Source: Aphidius gifuensis (taxonomy: Eukaryota > Arthropoda > Insecta > Hymenoptera > Braconidae). Taken from it: a stretch of 64,000 nucleotides of DNA. Each line of letters begins with the position of its first letter. The first letter of the stretch is position 1. Shown here piece by piece: positions 55,802-64,000 of the stretch. A program made the translations under genes and the position numbers. The notes beneath the pieces were generated by a model. That model saw only the letters and a program-made list of their open reading frames with translations. It ran no database searches and was not told the DNA's origin. The DNA is taken from assembly GCF_014905175.1 (NCBI RefSeq), contig NC_057789.1, positions 14,002,876 to 14,066,875 on the forward strand. Direction: 5' to 3'.

Positions 55802-57104
55802 TTAATGATTATTTATCACGTATGAAAATGGGCTATCGTAATTTGATAGAAAAATTATAATTATCAGCGGCTAACTATAGATATTTTATACAGAGCGAAT
55901 GGCCATTTGACTTAATCGTGTATAGAAATCGTATAAAATATGAGAACCGTAACTTGCGCTAATAGCAATATGATCCCAGAGATTGCGCCAGTGATGAATC
56001 TCGTTAGGAAAAAAAGGAAAAAAATATTTGCCCCCCCCCCTTTTCAATAATATTAACTTCGAAATAAAAAAAAAAATAAGATTATAATAAAAAAAAATAT
56101 TATCCTATGCAAAATAAAAAGCTACCCACATTTTCTTATAAACTTTTTTTTTTCTTTAATTATCACTTTTTAATATATGAAAAATAAAAATCAAAATTTT
56201 CAGACATAATTTTTTTTTTTTAACAGGGCCGGTTTAAAATCATCCCTTAAATAATCATCCCCTAATAAAGAGTGGTGATAAATAAATAAAAAAAAATAAA
56301 AACAAAGGGGTAGTTTTTAGTGGGTAGTTTTTAGGGGGAGTAGTTGGGGGGTGTAGATAAGATGTTGGAGATGGAGGGATGTGTATGTAGTTGCGATTGA
56401 GGGGTTGAGGGATGAGAGTATGGAGATTAAAAATGGGGGGACGGGAGTCGGGAGTCTTGAGACGGGAGACGGGGACCGGATGTCGTTGACTCATGTATGA
56501 TGATGAAAGAGATTGTTTATATAAACGTTAATAACGGTTTTCGTTTATATAAATACATAAAAAATTTATGGCTTTTTCTTAGAAAAAAATATGAAATAAA
56601 AGCATGCGTCATTAACGAAAAATTTAAATATAAGTGGGGCAACACAATAATATCAAGTTATACGTATATGTGTTGTAGGAGTAGAAGGGTAAAGAGTAAG
56701 AAATTTTCAGCTATAATTGTTTCTAAAATTTTATTTCTTTCTTAGAAATAAATTTTTATGATAAATCCAATTTTTTTCTCAGGTTATAAATCTAAACTGT
56801 TTTGTTTATTTAAAAAAATAAAAATGTCACCAATAAATATACAAAGCTATAATTTTTAAATATATATTTATGAAGTAACCCATTATGTCATGTTAACCAA
56901 ATAAAAAAGCTATAAAATAATATTATAACAATTATTATTGATAAATGAAAAAATGAATCAGAGTCAAGTATCAGGGCAACATAAAAACATAGTAGATTTT
57001 TTTTGGGTCCGTTCAGTGACACTCCTAGACTAGCTAGAGGGACCGCCCCCGCATAGAACATCCCTCTGAAGTATACGCAACCATTTTGCCTGAGGGTATG
57101 GCCT
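55802..57104. other. No gene; G-rich tract at 56300-56480
   Basis: At 56300-56480 the plus strand carries GGGGTAGTTTTTAG repeats, then many G-runs (GGGGGGAC, GACGGGAGACGGGGACC) that could form quadruplexes. The opposite 79-residue frame is proline/threonine low complexity. A C-run of 10 lies at about 56032. From 56500 to 57100 there are only short frames with no domain. Confidence 0.5.
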
Positions 57105-58315
57105 TTTTTTAAAAAAATTCCACACATTTATAATTTTTAAATATTACTTTGTTTTTTATGGCTTTTTCGTGAAACGACAAAATTTAAAACAATATGTGAC
57201 CAACAACTATTTTTATTATTTAAATAAACTACAATAAATTTATAATTTTCAAATATAACTTGTTTTTTATGGCTACTTCGTGAAACGACAAAATTTAGAA
57301 AAATATGTGACTAACAACTTTTATTTATTTTTTAAACAAACTACAGTAAATTCATAATTTTTGAATATTACTTTGTTTTTTATGGCTACTTCGTGATACG
57401 ACAAAATTTAGAACAATATGTGACTAAGATTTTTTTTTATTATTTAAATAAACTACAATAAATTTATAATTTTTAAATATTACTTAGTTTTTATGGCTAC
57501 TTCATGAAACGACAAAATTTCGAAAAATATGTGACTAACAACTTTTTTTATTTTTTAAATAAACTACAATAAATTCATAATTTTTGAATATTACTTTGTT
57601 TTTTATGGTTAGATCATGAAACGACAAAATTCAGAATAATATGTGACTAAGATTTTTTTTTTATTATTTAAATAAACTACAATAAATTTATAATTTTTAA
57701 ATACTACTTCGTTTTTCATGGCTAGATCGTAAAACGACGAAATTTAGAACAATATGTGACTAAGACTATTTTTTATCATTTAAATAAACTACAATGAATT
57801 TCTAATATTCGAGTATTACTTTGTTTTTCATTGCTAGAGCGTGAAACGACAAAATTTAGAACAATATGTGACTAAGAACTTTTTTTTGATTTTTGAATAA
57901 ACAACAATAAATTTATAATTTTTGAATATTACTTTGTTTTTTATGGTTAGATAATGAAACGACAAAATTCAGAACAACATGTGACTAAGAACTTATTTTT
58001 ATTTTTTAAAAATACTACTATAAATTCATGATTTTTGAATATTACTTCGTTTTCATGGCTAGATCGTGAAACGACACAATTGAGGACAATATGTGACTAA
58101 GAACTTCTTTCTATTTTTTAAATAAACTACAATAAATTTATGATTTTTGAATATTACTTTGTTTTTCATGGATAGATCGTGAAACGAAAAAATTTAGAAC
58201 AATATGTGACTTAGAACTTCTTTTTATTTTTTAAATAAACTACAATAAATTTATAATTTTTATATATTACTTTGTTTTTAATGGATAGATCGTTAAACGA
58301 CAAAATTTAAAATAC
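57105..58315 (+). repeat. Satellite, about 110-120-bp unit, ten or so copies
   Basis: Each unit has TTTTTATGGCTAGATCGTG, AAACGACAAAATTTAGAA, CAATATGTGACTAAGAACTT and AAATAAACTACAATAAATT. The first copies have GGCTACTTCGTG in place of GGCTAGATCGTG, so the array shows a gradient of variants. The segment 42690-42800 of the nested LTR is a single diverged monomer. Confidence 0.9.
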
Positions 58316-58357
58316 AACTAAATTTAAGCTCCAACTGTCAGCTTTCAGAAAAAAACC

Positions 58358-59263
58358 TTACAATATATAATGGAATCCCCACTCATCTGATTTTGAGAAG
58401 TACTCATAAGTTGGATTTATCAATCCATGAATTATGTCGTGAATCAAACCCCAAGAATTTACAAAAAATTTATTGCCACGTTTTTTTAAAATTTTTTCAA
58501 CAAGATAAATGTCTGTGTATTCTACAGAAGTTAATTCTTCTTCATAAAAACCTTCTTGAATCGGATTGTTTTCATAGTCTATGAGTTTATAAGTTACAGG
58601 ATCAGTGCTTTTAACCTCGCTGACGGTAAATATTTCAGTCGTAAAATTCGGTGTATATCCTTTCTCAAAAACATTTTTATATTTACTTATACGTACTTTA
58701 TCGCCAACGACATATTTATTTTTTGGTTTTCTATTCATTTTAAAATTTTGATAAATACTTTTTAATACATGTTTCTCGTTAGCTGAATTAACATCTATGG
58801 GTTTCATTTTTATTGTTCGATATTTTGTATTATTATATTGTTGTAATATATCTGGTAATATTTTTTGCCATTTATATGAACCTTGAAGAGTAAACTTTTT
58901 CCACATGAGATTTTTTAATGTACGATTAAATCGTTCAACAATCGATGCTTTTAAATTGCTAAACGTGTGATATAAATGTATATTATATTCTTTCATTAAT
59001 GTTTGAAAGTCTTTATTCCAAAATTCTCGACCCTGATCAACCATCAAATCCTGTGGATGACGTTTTTGCACTAGGACAGATTTCATAGCATTGGTGACGT
59101 CTTTACCATTTTTTGTTTTTACAGGAATTGCCCAAGCATATTTAAAAAAGGTATCTATGATTGTAAGTAAATATTTGTAACCATTATTGACAGATGAATA
59201 TAGGATCATTTCAACAAGATCTGCTTGCCACGTTTCATCGAGACCTCTTAAGTAGTGGAGCAA
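58358..59263 (-). CDS. int: Maverick/Polinton-type retroviral-like integrase, N-terminally truncated
   Basis: 301 residues. The DDE core is visible: first Asp in DETWQADLVEM, with YKYLLTIIDTFFKYAWAIP; second Asp in LMVDQGREFWNKDFQ; Glu in SIVERFNRTLKNLMWKK. NNTKYRTIKMKPIDV follows as in the family. Then comes an SH3-like segment (YVVGDKVRISKYKN, FTTEIFTVSEV). The end (YLVEKILKKRGNKFFVNSWG) resembles a chromodomain that breaks off. The N-terminal HHCC zinc-binding part is missing, and the sequence to the right is repeat. The enzyme inserts element DNA into the chromosome. It faces away from the next genes, so it sits at the left end of the lineage B element. Confidence 0.85.
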   Translation of the reverse strand: MLHYLRGLDETWQADLVEMILYSSVNNGYKYLLTIIDTFFKYAWAIPVKTKNGKDVTNAMKSVLVQKRHPQDLMVDQGREFWNKDFQTLMKEYNIHLYHTFSNLKASIVERFNRTLKNLMWKKFTLQGSYKWQKILPDILQQYNNTKYRTIKMKPIDVNSANEKHVLKSIYQNFKMNRKPKNKYVVGDKVRISKYKNVFEKGYTPNFTTEIFTVSEVKSTDPVTYKLIDYENNPIQEGFYEEELTSVEYTDIYLVEKILKKRGNKFFVNSWGLIHDIIHGLINPTYEYFSKSDEWGFHYIL

Positions 59264-59656
59264 GGCGAATCCTGGGACAGTTTGATATCAAACCCCCACT
59301 GCGGCCCAATTAAACCCCCACCAGGCTCCGATTGAAATTCCCCCTCTATGTTAGTATGTCAGCCATTTTGTATATCGGTAACGTGGAGAGTTGATATATC
59401 TATATATTCAAAGGCGGCCATTTTGTATATCAGTAACGTAGGGAGTTGGTATATCTATATATTTGAATTTGATTCTATATGTCAGCCATTTTGTTTATCG
59501 ATAATGTGGTAAGTTACTATATCTACATGTTTGAAATATCGGCCATTTTGAATATGATTTAAATTGAAAAACTCAATTATTATTTTGATTCAAAATGGTT
59601 AAATAGACTTGAAATTTTGTTTTTTCTCACAGTCGAGATTTTGTCATTCAGGCAAG
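59264..59656 (+). repeat. Four tandem GCCATTTTG-containing units (about 60 bp) between integrase and next gene
   Basis: GCCATTTTG occurs at 59362, 59417, 59485 and 59542. The first three copies are followed by TATATCGGTAACG-like phrases and GTTGATATATCTATATAT. This spacer separates the divergently transcribed integrase and the 59657 gene, so it probably holds their promoters. A CCCCCACTGCGG / AACCCCCACCAGG C-rich stretch precedes it. TTTTGTCATTCAG before the next ATG resembles a 3' splice site. Confidence 0.6.
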
Positions 59657-60124
59657 ATGACTGTAGATGTTTTCGGTCGTCAACTGCCAAAAAGTATAGT
59701 TAAAAGTAATACAATAAATAGTGTTGGTGTTCGAGGTCCGACGGGTGAGGGCTTTAAGCTAACAAAGGATAAACAATATGATATAAACCATAAACGTTTG
59801 TGTAATGTCGGAGATCCGCTTAATGCAAACGATGCTGCGTCAGTTAAAATTGTTCGCGAAATGATTCAAGAAAAAATGCGAGTGATATATCATCTGACTG
59901 CATCATTGAAAGATAGTTGTGAAAATAATAGCATTATGATTGGTGGACTCGAATCAGCTTTTCAGGATCATAAAAATGAACATTCTATAAATGTTGATGC
60001 AGATTCAATTTATCAGAGCAAAAATTTTTTTCAACTCATAGAATCTAGAGTAAGCACACTGGAAACTATGTACAAACGAATTTCCGATGTGGTCGAAAAA
60101 TTAGATAATAAGAAAATTTTATAG
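59657..60124 (+). CDS. Lineage B element protein with NVGDP motif and coiled-coil tail, function unknown
   Basis: I chose ATG 59657 (MTVDVFGRQLPKS), 155 residues. The earlier in-frame start at 59609 would precede a likely 3' splice site. The N-terminal half has a glycine-rich GVRGPTGEGFKLTKD and then the conserved-looking HKRLCNVGDPLNANDA, followed by a long charged helix (VKIVREMIQEKMRV) and a C-terminal coiled coil (LIESRVSTLETMYKRISDVVEKLD). The layout of a beta/glycine head and trimeric-looking coil resembles a virion fibre or attachment protein, but I have no direct evidence. The frame is intact. Confidence 0.55.
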   Translation: MTVDVFGRQLPKSIVKSNTINSVGVRGPTGEGFKLTKDKQYDINHKRLCNVGDPLNANDAASVKIVREMIQEKMRVIYHLTASLKDSCENNSIMIGGLESAFQDHKNEHSINVDADSIYQSKNFFQLIESRVSTLETMYKRISDVVEKLDNKKIL

Positions 60125-60250
60125 AAGGGGAAGGTTGATTTTGAAAATTGTAGTGGGGGAGCTAGTATCAGGCAACACTCAGAACCATATATATTTTGCC
60201 AGTTGTAAAAAACGAACTCGACAGTCAAGATCGCAGTTGAAAAAATTAAA

Positions 60251-60948
60251 ATGGCCATTTTTGTTGATTTTCAAGGATTCAATGATTCAATTTTTATTAT
60301 CAAAGAACTTGCAATTAGTAATGCAAACTCGAAGCTAGCAAGTGAAACTATCATTTTTGCTGCACCATGTGGAAAAGAAAATTTAACGAATGAGTATTGG
60401 AAGACTATTGAAAAAACTCTGACTAATGTGCATGTAATTTTATGGAGTGCTGGGGATGTTGACTATCGTGAAGTGCAACAATCATCAACCTTGATGATCT
60501 TGATTGTCCACCAGATGAAAAATTATATAATCTACCAACATTGAGGCATATGAATTGTCATACAGAATGCATTAATTATATTTGTGCTGCTGAAAATGTA
60601 AATCGATACAAATATTGGTTTGCTAGAGCCTTTACATTTCGACCATCTCTTCGCAAGTCTATCATGTTCTATAGTATTGTCGAAAATTTGGCAGATATGT
60701 CTGCTAAAGATATTGCGCTGATTCCAACAATGGCAATCATCAAATTTTCCGCTCATGAAATAGATAAAGTCTGGGATAAGCTGTCTGAAAACCAGAAACA
60801 AAATCCTCACGTTTCAGGATTGCGCAGATGTACCAAGCATTCAATTGATTGTGGAGATGGTGATATAGCTGGATGTTTTTTTTATTCACTAATAAAAGAC
60901 TGTGAGAAATGTGCTGCAGAGCAATCTTCTACTAAAATGATCATGTAA
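60251..60948 (+). pseudogene. DFQ...KE-motif protein, homologue of 29495 (lineage B), one frameshift
   Basis: The frame starts MAIFVDFQGFND, then FIIKELAI, the same opening as IIDIQ...PKEISV at 29495. The first frame ends at 60544. From about 60490 the adjacent frame carries on with LDCPPDEKLYNLPTLRHMNC and CINYICAAENVNRYKYWFARAF, then a helical region to 60948. The C/H cluster near the middle parallels the CLFHGVNYPNYTCT / NGYKLKNWL part of the 29495 protein. An RNase H-fold nuclease is possible but unproved. A single-base indel near 60490 is the only visible defect. Confidence 0.6.
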
Positions 60949-61618
60949 AAAAATTAATAAATAAATGAAAATTTAAAACGATGAAAAAATTGTGTTGGAA
61001 TGTATATTTATTTCTTTTTTAGTATTCAAATTATAAAATAAGGTTAGCATTAGAATTCCTTAAAACCAAGTTTGAACATGTTCACACAAGTTTAAACATG
61101 TTCAGGCAAGTTTAAACATGCTCAGACATGTTTGAGGAGTTGGACAGCTGCAAATAGTAAATAAGTTTTATTATTATCATGTATAAATATTAACTTACAA
61201 TCATCCAAAACTTTTTCAACGAAACACATGACTCATTACAAATAATGAATCAGCCAACTAATAATCTTGAATGATTATTCAGCCTCTAACAGCAAAAATT
61301 TTTAGAAAAGTGACTCACAAAAAAAATATAAGCCTAACCTAACCTAAGAAACATTTAAAGTGGGGATCGTTGAAAGTGGGGGATCGAATTTCCTTTAAAA
61401 GCTGCTGCCCAGAGCTGTAGAGCCACAGATCTCATCGAACCTTCTGAGCTAGCATCTCCAAGACAGTAGAAATAAAATTGGTAAATATTTTATACATATA
61501 TTATATTATTCATACGATTAAACATTTTATTCATGTAACCTCTCATTTATGTATTTATGCATTGTCGTATTATTATTCTTGCAATGATTCTAATTTTGTT
61601 TCATTTCCAACAGGCAAC
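60949..61618 (+). other. Spacer with 20-bp tandem repeat and a probable 5' exon/intron
   Basis: At 61067-61133 a 20-bp unit CAAGTTTAAACATGTTCAGG repeats about three times and contains four RRRCATGYYY decamers. At about 61440-61480 an exon-like stretch ends AAATTG before GTAAATATT. TTTCATTTCCAACAG at 61599-61613 is a strong 3' splice site six nucleotides before the ATG of the next gene. A short untranslated exon spliced to 61614 is therefore likely. Confidence 0.5.
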
Positions 61619-61951
61619 ATGGACAAATTATATGCAGAAATGAACACTATTGGAGTAACACCATATCCTGCTACTATCCCAATCAAAAAGATTGAATTTG
61701 ATTACTTATATTGTGTGACAAATGTAAGACAAGTTCGAACACCATATGGAGATTCTATCATATTGGAATTGGAGCGCAAATATTCAGTATTTCTACCAAA
61801 AAGACTTAGCATTTTCATCACACAGAATTCAACAATTTTACCAGAGTTACTTAAAGATGCTCTCTCTGGAGAACTTCGATTCGTCAGACATGGATCAAAC
61901 CATTTTGGATTCGAGAAACAAAAACAAAACAACATCGAAATGCTTAATTAA
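61619..61951 (+). CDS. Small conserved lineage B protein with FLPKR motif
   Basis: 110 residues from ATG 61619 (MDKLYAEMNTIGVTPYPATI). The earlier ATG at 61478 is in intron-like sequence. The body reads IEFDYLYCVTNVRQVRTPYG, DSIILELERKYSVFLPKRLS, then LKDALSGELRFVRHG. Strand-rich segments around T-x-Y-G and F-L-P-K-R recur in a small protein of insect Maverick-like and other mobile elements. An OB-fold single-strand DNA-binding role would fit but is inference. The frame is intact, with AATAAA at 61975-61980 just after the stop. Confidence 0.55.
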   Translation: MDKLYAEMNTIGVTPYPATIPIKKIEFDYLYCVTNVRQVRTPYGDSIILELERKYSVFLPKRLSIFITQNSTILPELLKDALSGELRFVRHGSNHFGFEKQKQNNIEMLN

Positions 61952-62077
61952 GGAGTAAATGTATAAATAATGTTAATAAATATATATATTCAATACAACA
62001 AATTGTGTCTCATTTTTTATTTATTTTTTCATTCAATTATAGTTTTACACCAATTTTTTTTTTTTTTTTCCTTTAGA
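61952..62077. terminator. Convergent 3' ends: polyadenylation signals on both strands
   Basis: AATAAA on the plus strand at 61975-61980 serves the FLPKR gene, and AATAAA on the minus strand at 62017-62022 lies 55 nt past the stop of the capsid candidate. The two gene blocks therefore converge here, as often in compact DNA-virus genomes. Confidence 0.5.
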
Positions 62078-63310
62078 TTATGTTAATTTCTGAATACTTG
62101 CACTGATAGGCTTATACTCTATAATACGATCATGTAGAATCAAACAATAAGCACTCGTTGCTGGAGGAAAGTTTTCCTTGGATTCAAATTCCAGTCGAAC
62201 ATCAACTGGTCCATATATTATCATTTCATTTTGTCTGCTGCAATCGATGACAATTAATGGTGATTTTTCCAAAAATAATTTTTTTGATATTGCATAATTT
62301 ATTTTTTTTTCATAAAATGTTTCACTAAAGTCCTTAAACTTTTCATATAAAATTGAAAATTGATTTTTCCCAATATCAAGGTTCAAATTAGCATATGGAT
62401 ATGACACTGAATTGAGAAAAAGCTTGACATCTCGAATATTGCAATGCTCAAAATAAGCAGAGTTCTCATTCCATTTATTCTTTTTATTGCACTGAAAAGC
62501 TAGAATAATAAATCTAGGCTTTTCTAGCTGTGTACTTGTTTATATTGACCATACATGCTTATTAGTTGGAGGTAAAATTGGCCATTCAAAAAGACACAAT
62601 GCTCGAAAACTCATTGAAATTGGTGGATCTCGTTGAATAAATTTCATCATATCAATTTTTTTCTTATCAGATAATTTAACATATGACACTAGCCATTCAA
62701 GCTTGCTTATTTGAAATTTCAAATCTTTTTCTTCTGCCCCACCAATTCCAAAACATGCATTCATATCACTTCTTGAGCGAATTAATATCAGTTCATGCTT
62801 AGCATTGACAATAATCTTTCTATAGTCTTCAGCAAAGCCAAGAAACATTTGTAATGGTATACAAACATCAAAGTATCCATCAGTGTTAGTTAATGATATA
62901 TCATCGCTAGTACCAAGCCAACCAGCATTCTCTAAATTTGATTCTGGATTTACTGACAGATAATTTTTTAAAGTGCTTGTCATGCCAGTATTTTTACTCC
63001 TATCAATCTCAACACCATTCATTTCATATCTTATTTCATCGAAAAGATGAAGTATACCATTATTAACAATTTTAGTAGTCAAAGCCGCTGCCACACTACC
63101 ATCATTTTTTTCGGTCACTAATCTTCCGGAAATGTGTAATGAACTTTTGCATGGCAAAATAAAAATATCCTGATTTTGTATGTTGATTCTAATTTCATCA
63201 CTTTTTCCAAATGTTGTTCAACCATAGGGCTGATGTGCATGGATCTCATAGTGAAATATTGATGAATCGAATTCAATTGGTGTGTTAATACTCAGCATAG
63301 CCTCCGCCAT
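62078..63310 (-). pseudogene. Major-capsid candidate (double jelly-roll-like), lineage B, two nonsense codons
   Basis: One continuous frame of 411 codons from ATG 63310 (MAEAMLSIN) to the stop at 62078. It is interrupted only by TGA at 63218-63220 and TAA at 62540-62542. Segments: LPCKSSLHISGRLVTEKNDG, LFDEIRYEMNGVEIDRSKN, FAEDYRKIIVNAKHELILIR, TSTQLEKPRFIILAFQ, SYPYANLNLDIGKNQFSILY, APLIVID-type SPLIVIDCSRQNE, and a C-terminal VRLEFESKENFPPATSAYC then ILHDRIIEY. The beta-rich pattern, length and two-part layout fit a double jelly-roll capsid protein. The structural call is inference. The family itself is common in insect and hydra genomes. The decayed copy is at 44280-45076. Confidence 0.65.
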
Positions 63311-63344
63311 TTTGGACAGCACACACAATTCAAACAAGATACTT

Positions 63345-63524
63345 TTACCCAGACCCAACTCCAATAGCTTTCTTTTTTTTCACCACTTGAAGGCCGAGAC
63401 TTTTCAGAAACTGGACACTCTGTGGTGTTAATGTTTTCAATGCTCGATGACAACTGATTGGTGGTGGATTGCATTGAATCCTTTTATATGATGAGCCAAC
63501 TTTTCGATTATAGACGATGCCCAT
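63345..63524 (-). CDS. Tiny basic FLKSLGL-type protein, lineage B, 59 residues
   Basis: ATG at 63524 overlaps the stop of the upstream gene (TAATG), and the frame ends at 63345. MGIVYNRKVGSSYK opens it, the core is LKTLTPQSVQFLKSLGLQV, and the tail is lysine-rich then glycine (KKKKAIGVGSG). Its homologue at 41949-42061 shares the core and the same position between the two capsid candidates. It is followed 34 nt later by the ATG of the major-capsid candidate. Being short and basic it could be a core or DNA-condensing protein (inference). It is intact. Confidence 0.65.
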   Translation of the reverse strand: MGIVYNRKVGSSYKRIQCNPPPISCHRALKTLTPQSVQFLKSLGLQVVKKKKAIGVGSG

Positions 63525-64000
63525 TAACGTGATTTAATGTGTAATCTTACAGTAATTGTCTCACCACGGAAGTCAACCAGATCACCGTCTTGATCAACAA
63601 TTTTTATTTGCACGTGATCAATTGTTCTTACTGATACTGGCAAATAGATAATATTTGATGGAACTTCAATAATTTTATAGCCTGGTGGCACAGTTGGAAA
63701 AAACTCGTGGATTGTATGAACTTTTTTATTATTAATGAAAGCACCAGTGGTAATATTGCACTCAATTCTTATTGAATTCACTTTTATAATGTTTATTGGC
63801 AAATCGGATACGTGCACAATATTCGACTCCAAGATACGTGGAGTAAATCCCAACAGTTTTGCAATTGTATCAGATGATCGAAAATCAATGTCTTTTGCAC
63901 TTTATATATGACTGTGTAATGTATTTGTATTGCCCCAAAGCTGAATAGAGTATGGTTTCAAAAATTCAGCAAGAGCATCAATCTCATAACTTCCTTCAGG
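63524..64000 (-). pseudogene. Penton-like/minor capsid candidate, lineage B, copy 2, cut by window edge
   Basis: The open frame from 63853 to the TAA at 63524-63526 reads LLGFTPRILESNIVHVSD, SIRIECNITTGAFINNKK, VHTIHEFFPTVPPGYKIIEV and KIVDQDGDLVDFRGETITV. Upstream the same frame continues past a single TAA at 63902-63904 into PEGSYEIDALAEFL at the window edge, matching IPTGSYGIEDIESYI of the 40741 copy. The N-terminus lies outside the window. The gene overlaps the next by one base (TAATG). Confidence 0.7.

Noticed and set aside
56255..56494. Proline/threonine-rich 79-residue frame
   Set aside because: Complement of a G-rich tract; low complexity and no homologous copy.
63292..63474. 60-residue frame (minus strand) over the tiny FLKSLGL gene
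   Set aside because: Out-of-frame shadow. The homologous frame is 63345-63524, supported by the second copy at 41949.

Overview
This is an AT-rich, intron- and transposon-dominated stretch of an animal nuclear genome, most likely an insect and plausibly a parasitoid wasp. That placement is inference. It rests on the mix of Ty3/gypsy with a baculovirus-F-like envelope remnant, BEL/Pao, Ty1/copia, a P-element, Maverick/Polinton-like DNA-virus relatives and MITEs, on GT-AG introns, and on long AT-rich satellites. No bacterial gene organisation, rRNA or intact tRNA gene was seen. Almost every recognisable coding region belongs to a mobile element or endogenous virus-like element, and most are broken by stops or frameshifts.

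Layout. 1-4.4 kb: LTR ends, a GC-rich block, dispersed repeats and an envelope-like pseudogene. 4.4-9.2 kb: three satellite arrays, the first split by a 962-bp solo LTR with a CTAC target duplication. 9.2-14.6 kb: LTR-retroelement debris and another array. 15.5-16.9 kb: copia pol. 17.0-19.6 kb (minus): P-element transposase with THAP domain. 20-25.5 kb: repeats plus a probable host terminal exon at 22.4-22.7 kb (minus). 25.6-29.1 kb: DDE transposase followed by a Ulp1-like protease and a second papain-like protease in one frame. 29.3-31.7 kb: Maverick-like lineage A (capsid C-terminus, a DIQ-motif protein behind a TATA+Inr promoter, adenain-type protease, BIR-BIR-RING protein). 33.2-35.5 kb: BEL/Pao pol. 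36-39.7 kb: repeats and a host exon (38.0-38.2 kb, minus). 40.7-45.1 kb: Maverick-like lineage B capsid module split by a solo LTR that is itself split by another solo LTR. 45.3-51.3 kb: decayed gypsy carrying three MITE-like insertions. 53.0-53.2 kb (minus): first coding exon of a host gene. 53.5-57 kb: MITEs and G-rich tracts. 57.1-58.3 kb: satellite. 58.4-64 kb: a second, far better preserved lineage B element (integrase, three plus-strand genes, then convergent capsid-like genes running off the right edge).

How it fits together. The exons at 53.2 and 38.1 kb join in perfect phase, with a possible 3' exon at 22.5 kb, so much of the window is probably the introns of one minus-strand host gene filled by layered insertions. 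The most unusual material is the lineage B Maverick-like element. Both copies share a three-gene unit: a penton-like/minor capsid candidate, a tiny basic protein with a FLKSLGL-type motif, and a major-capsid candidate. In the better copy the first two genes overlap as TAATG. No DNA polymerase B or packaging ATPase gene lies inside the window.
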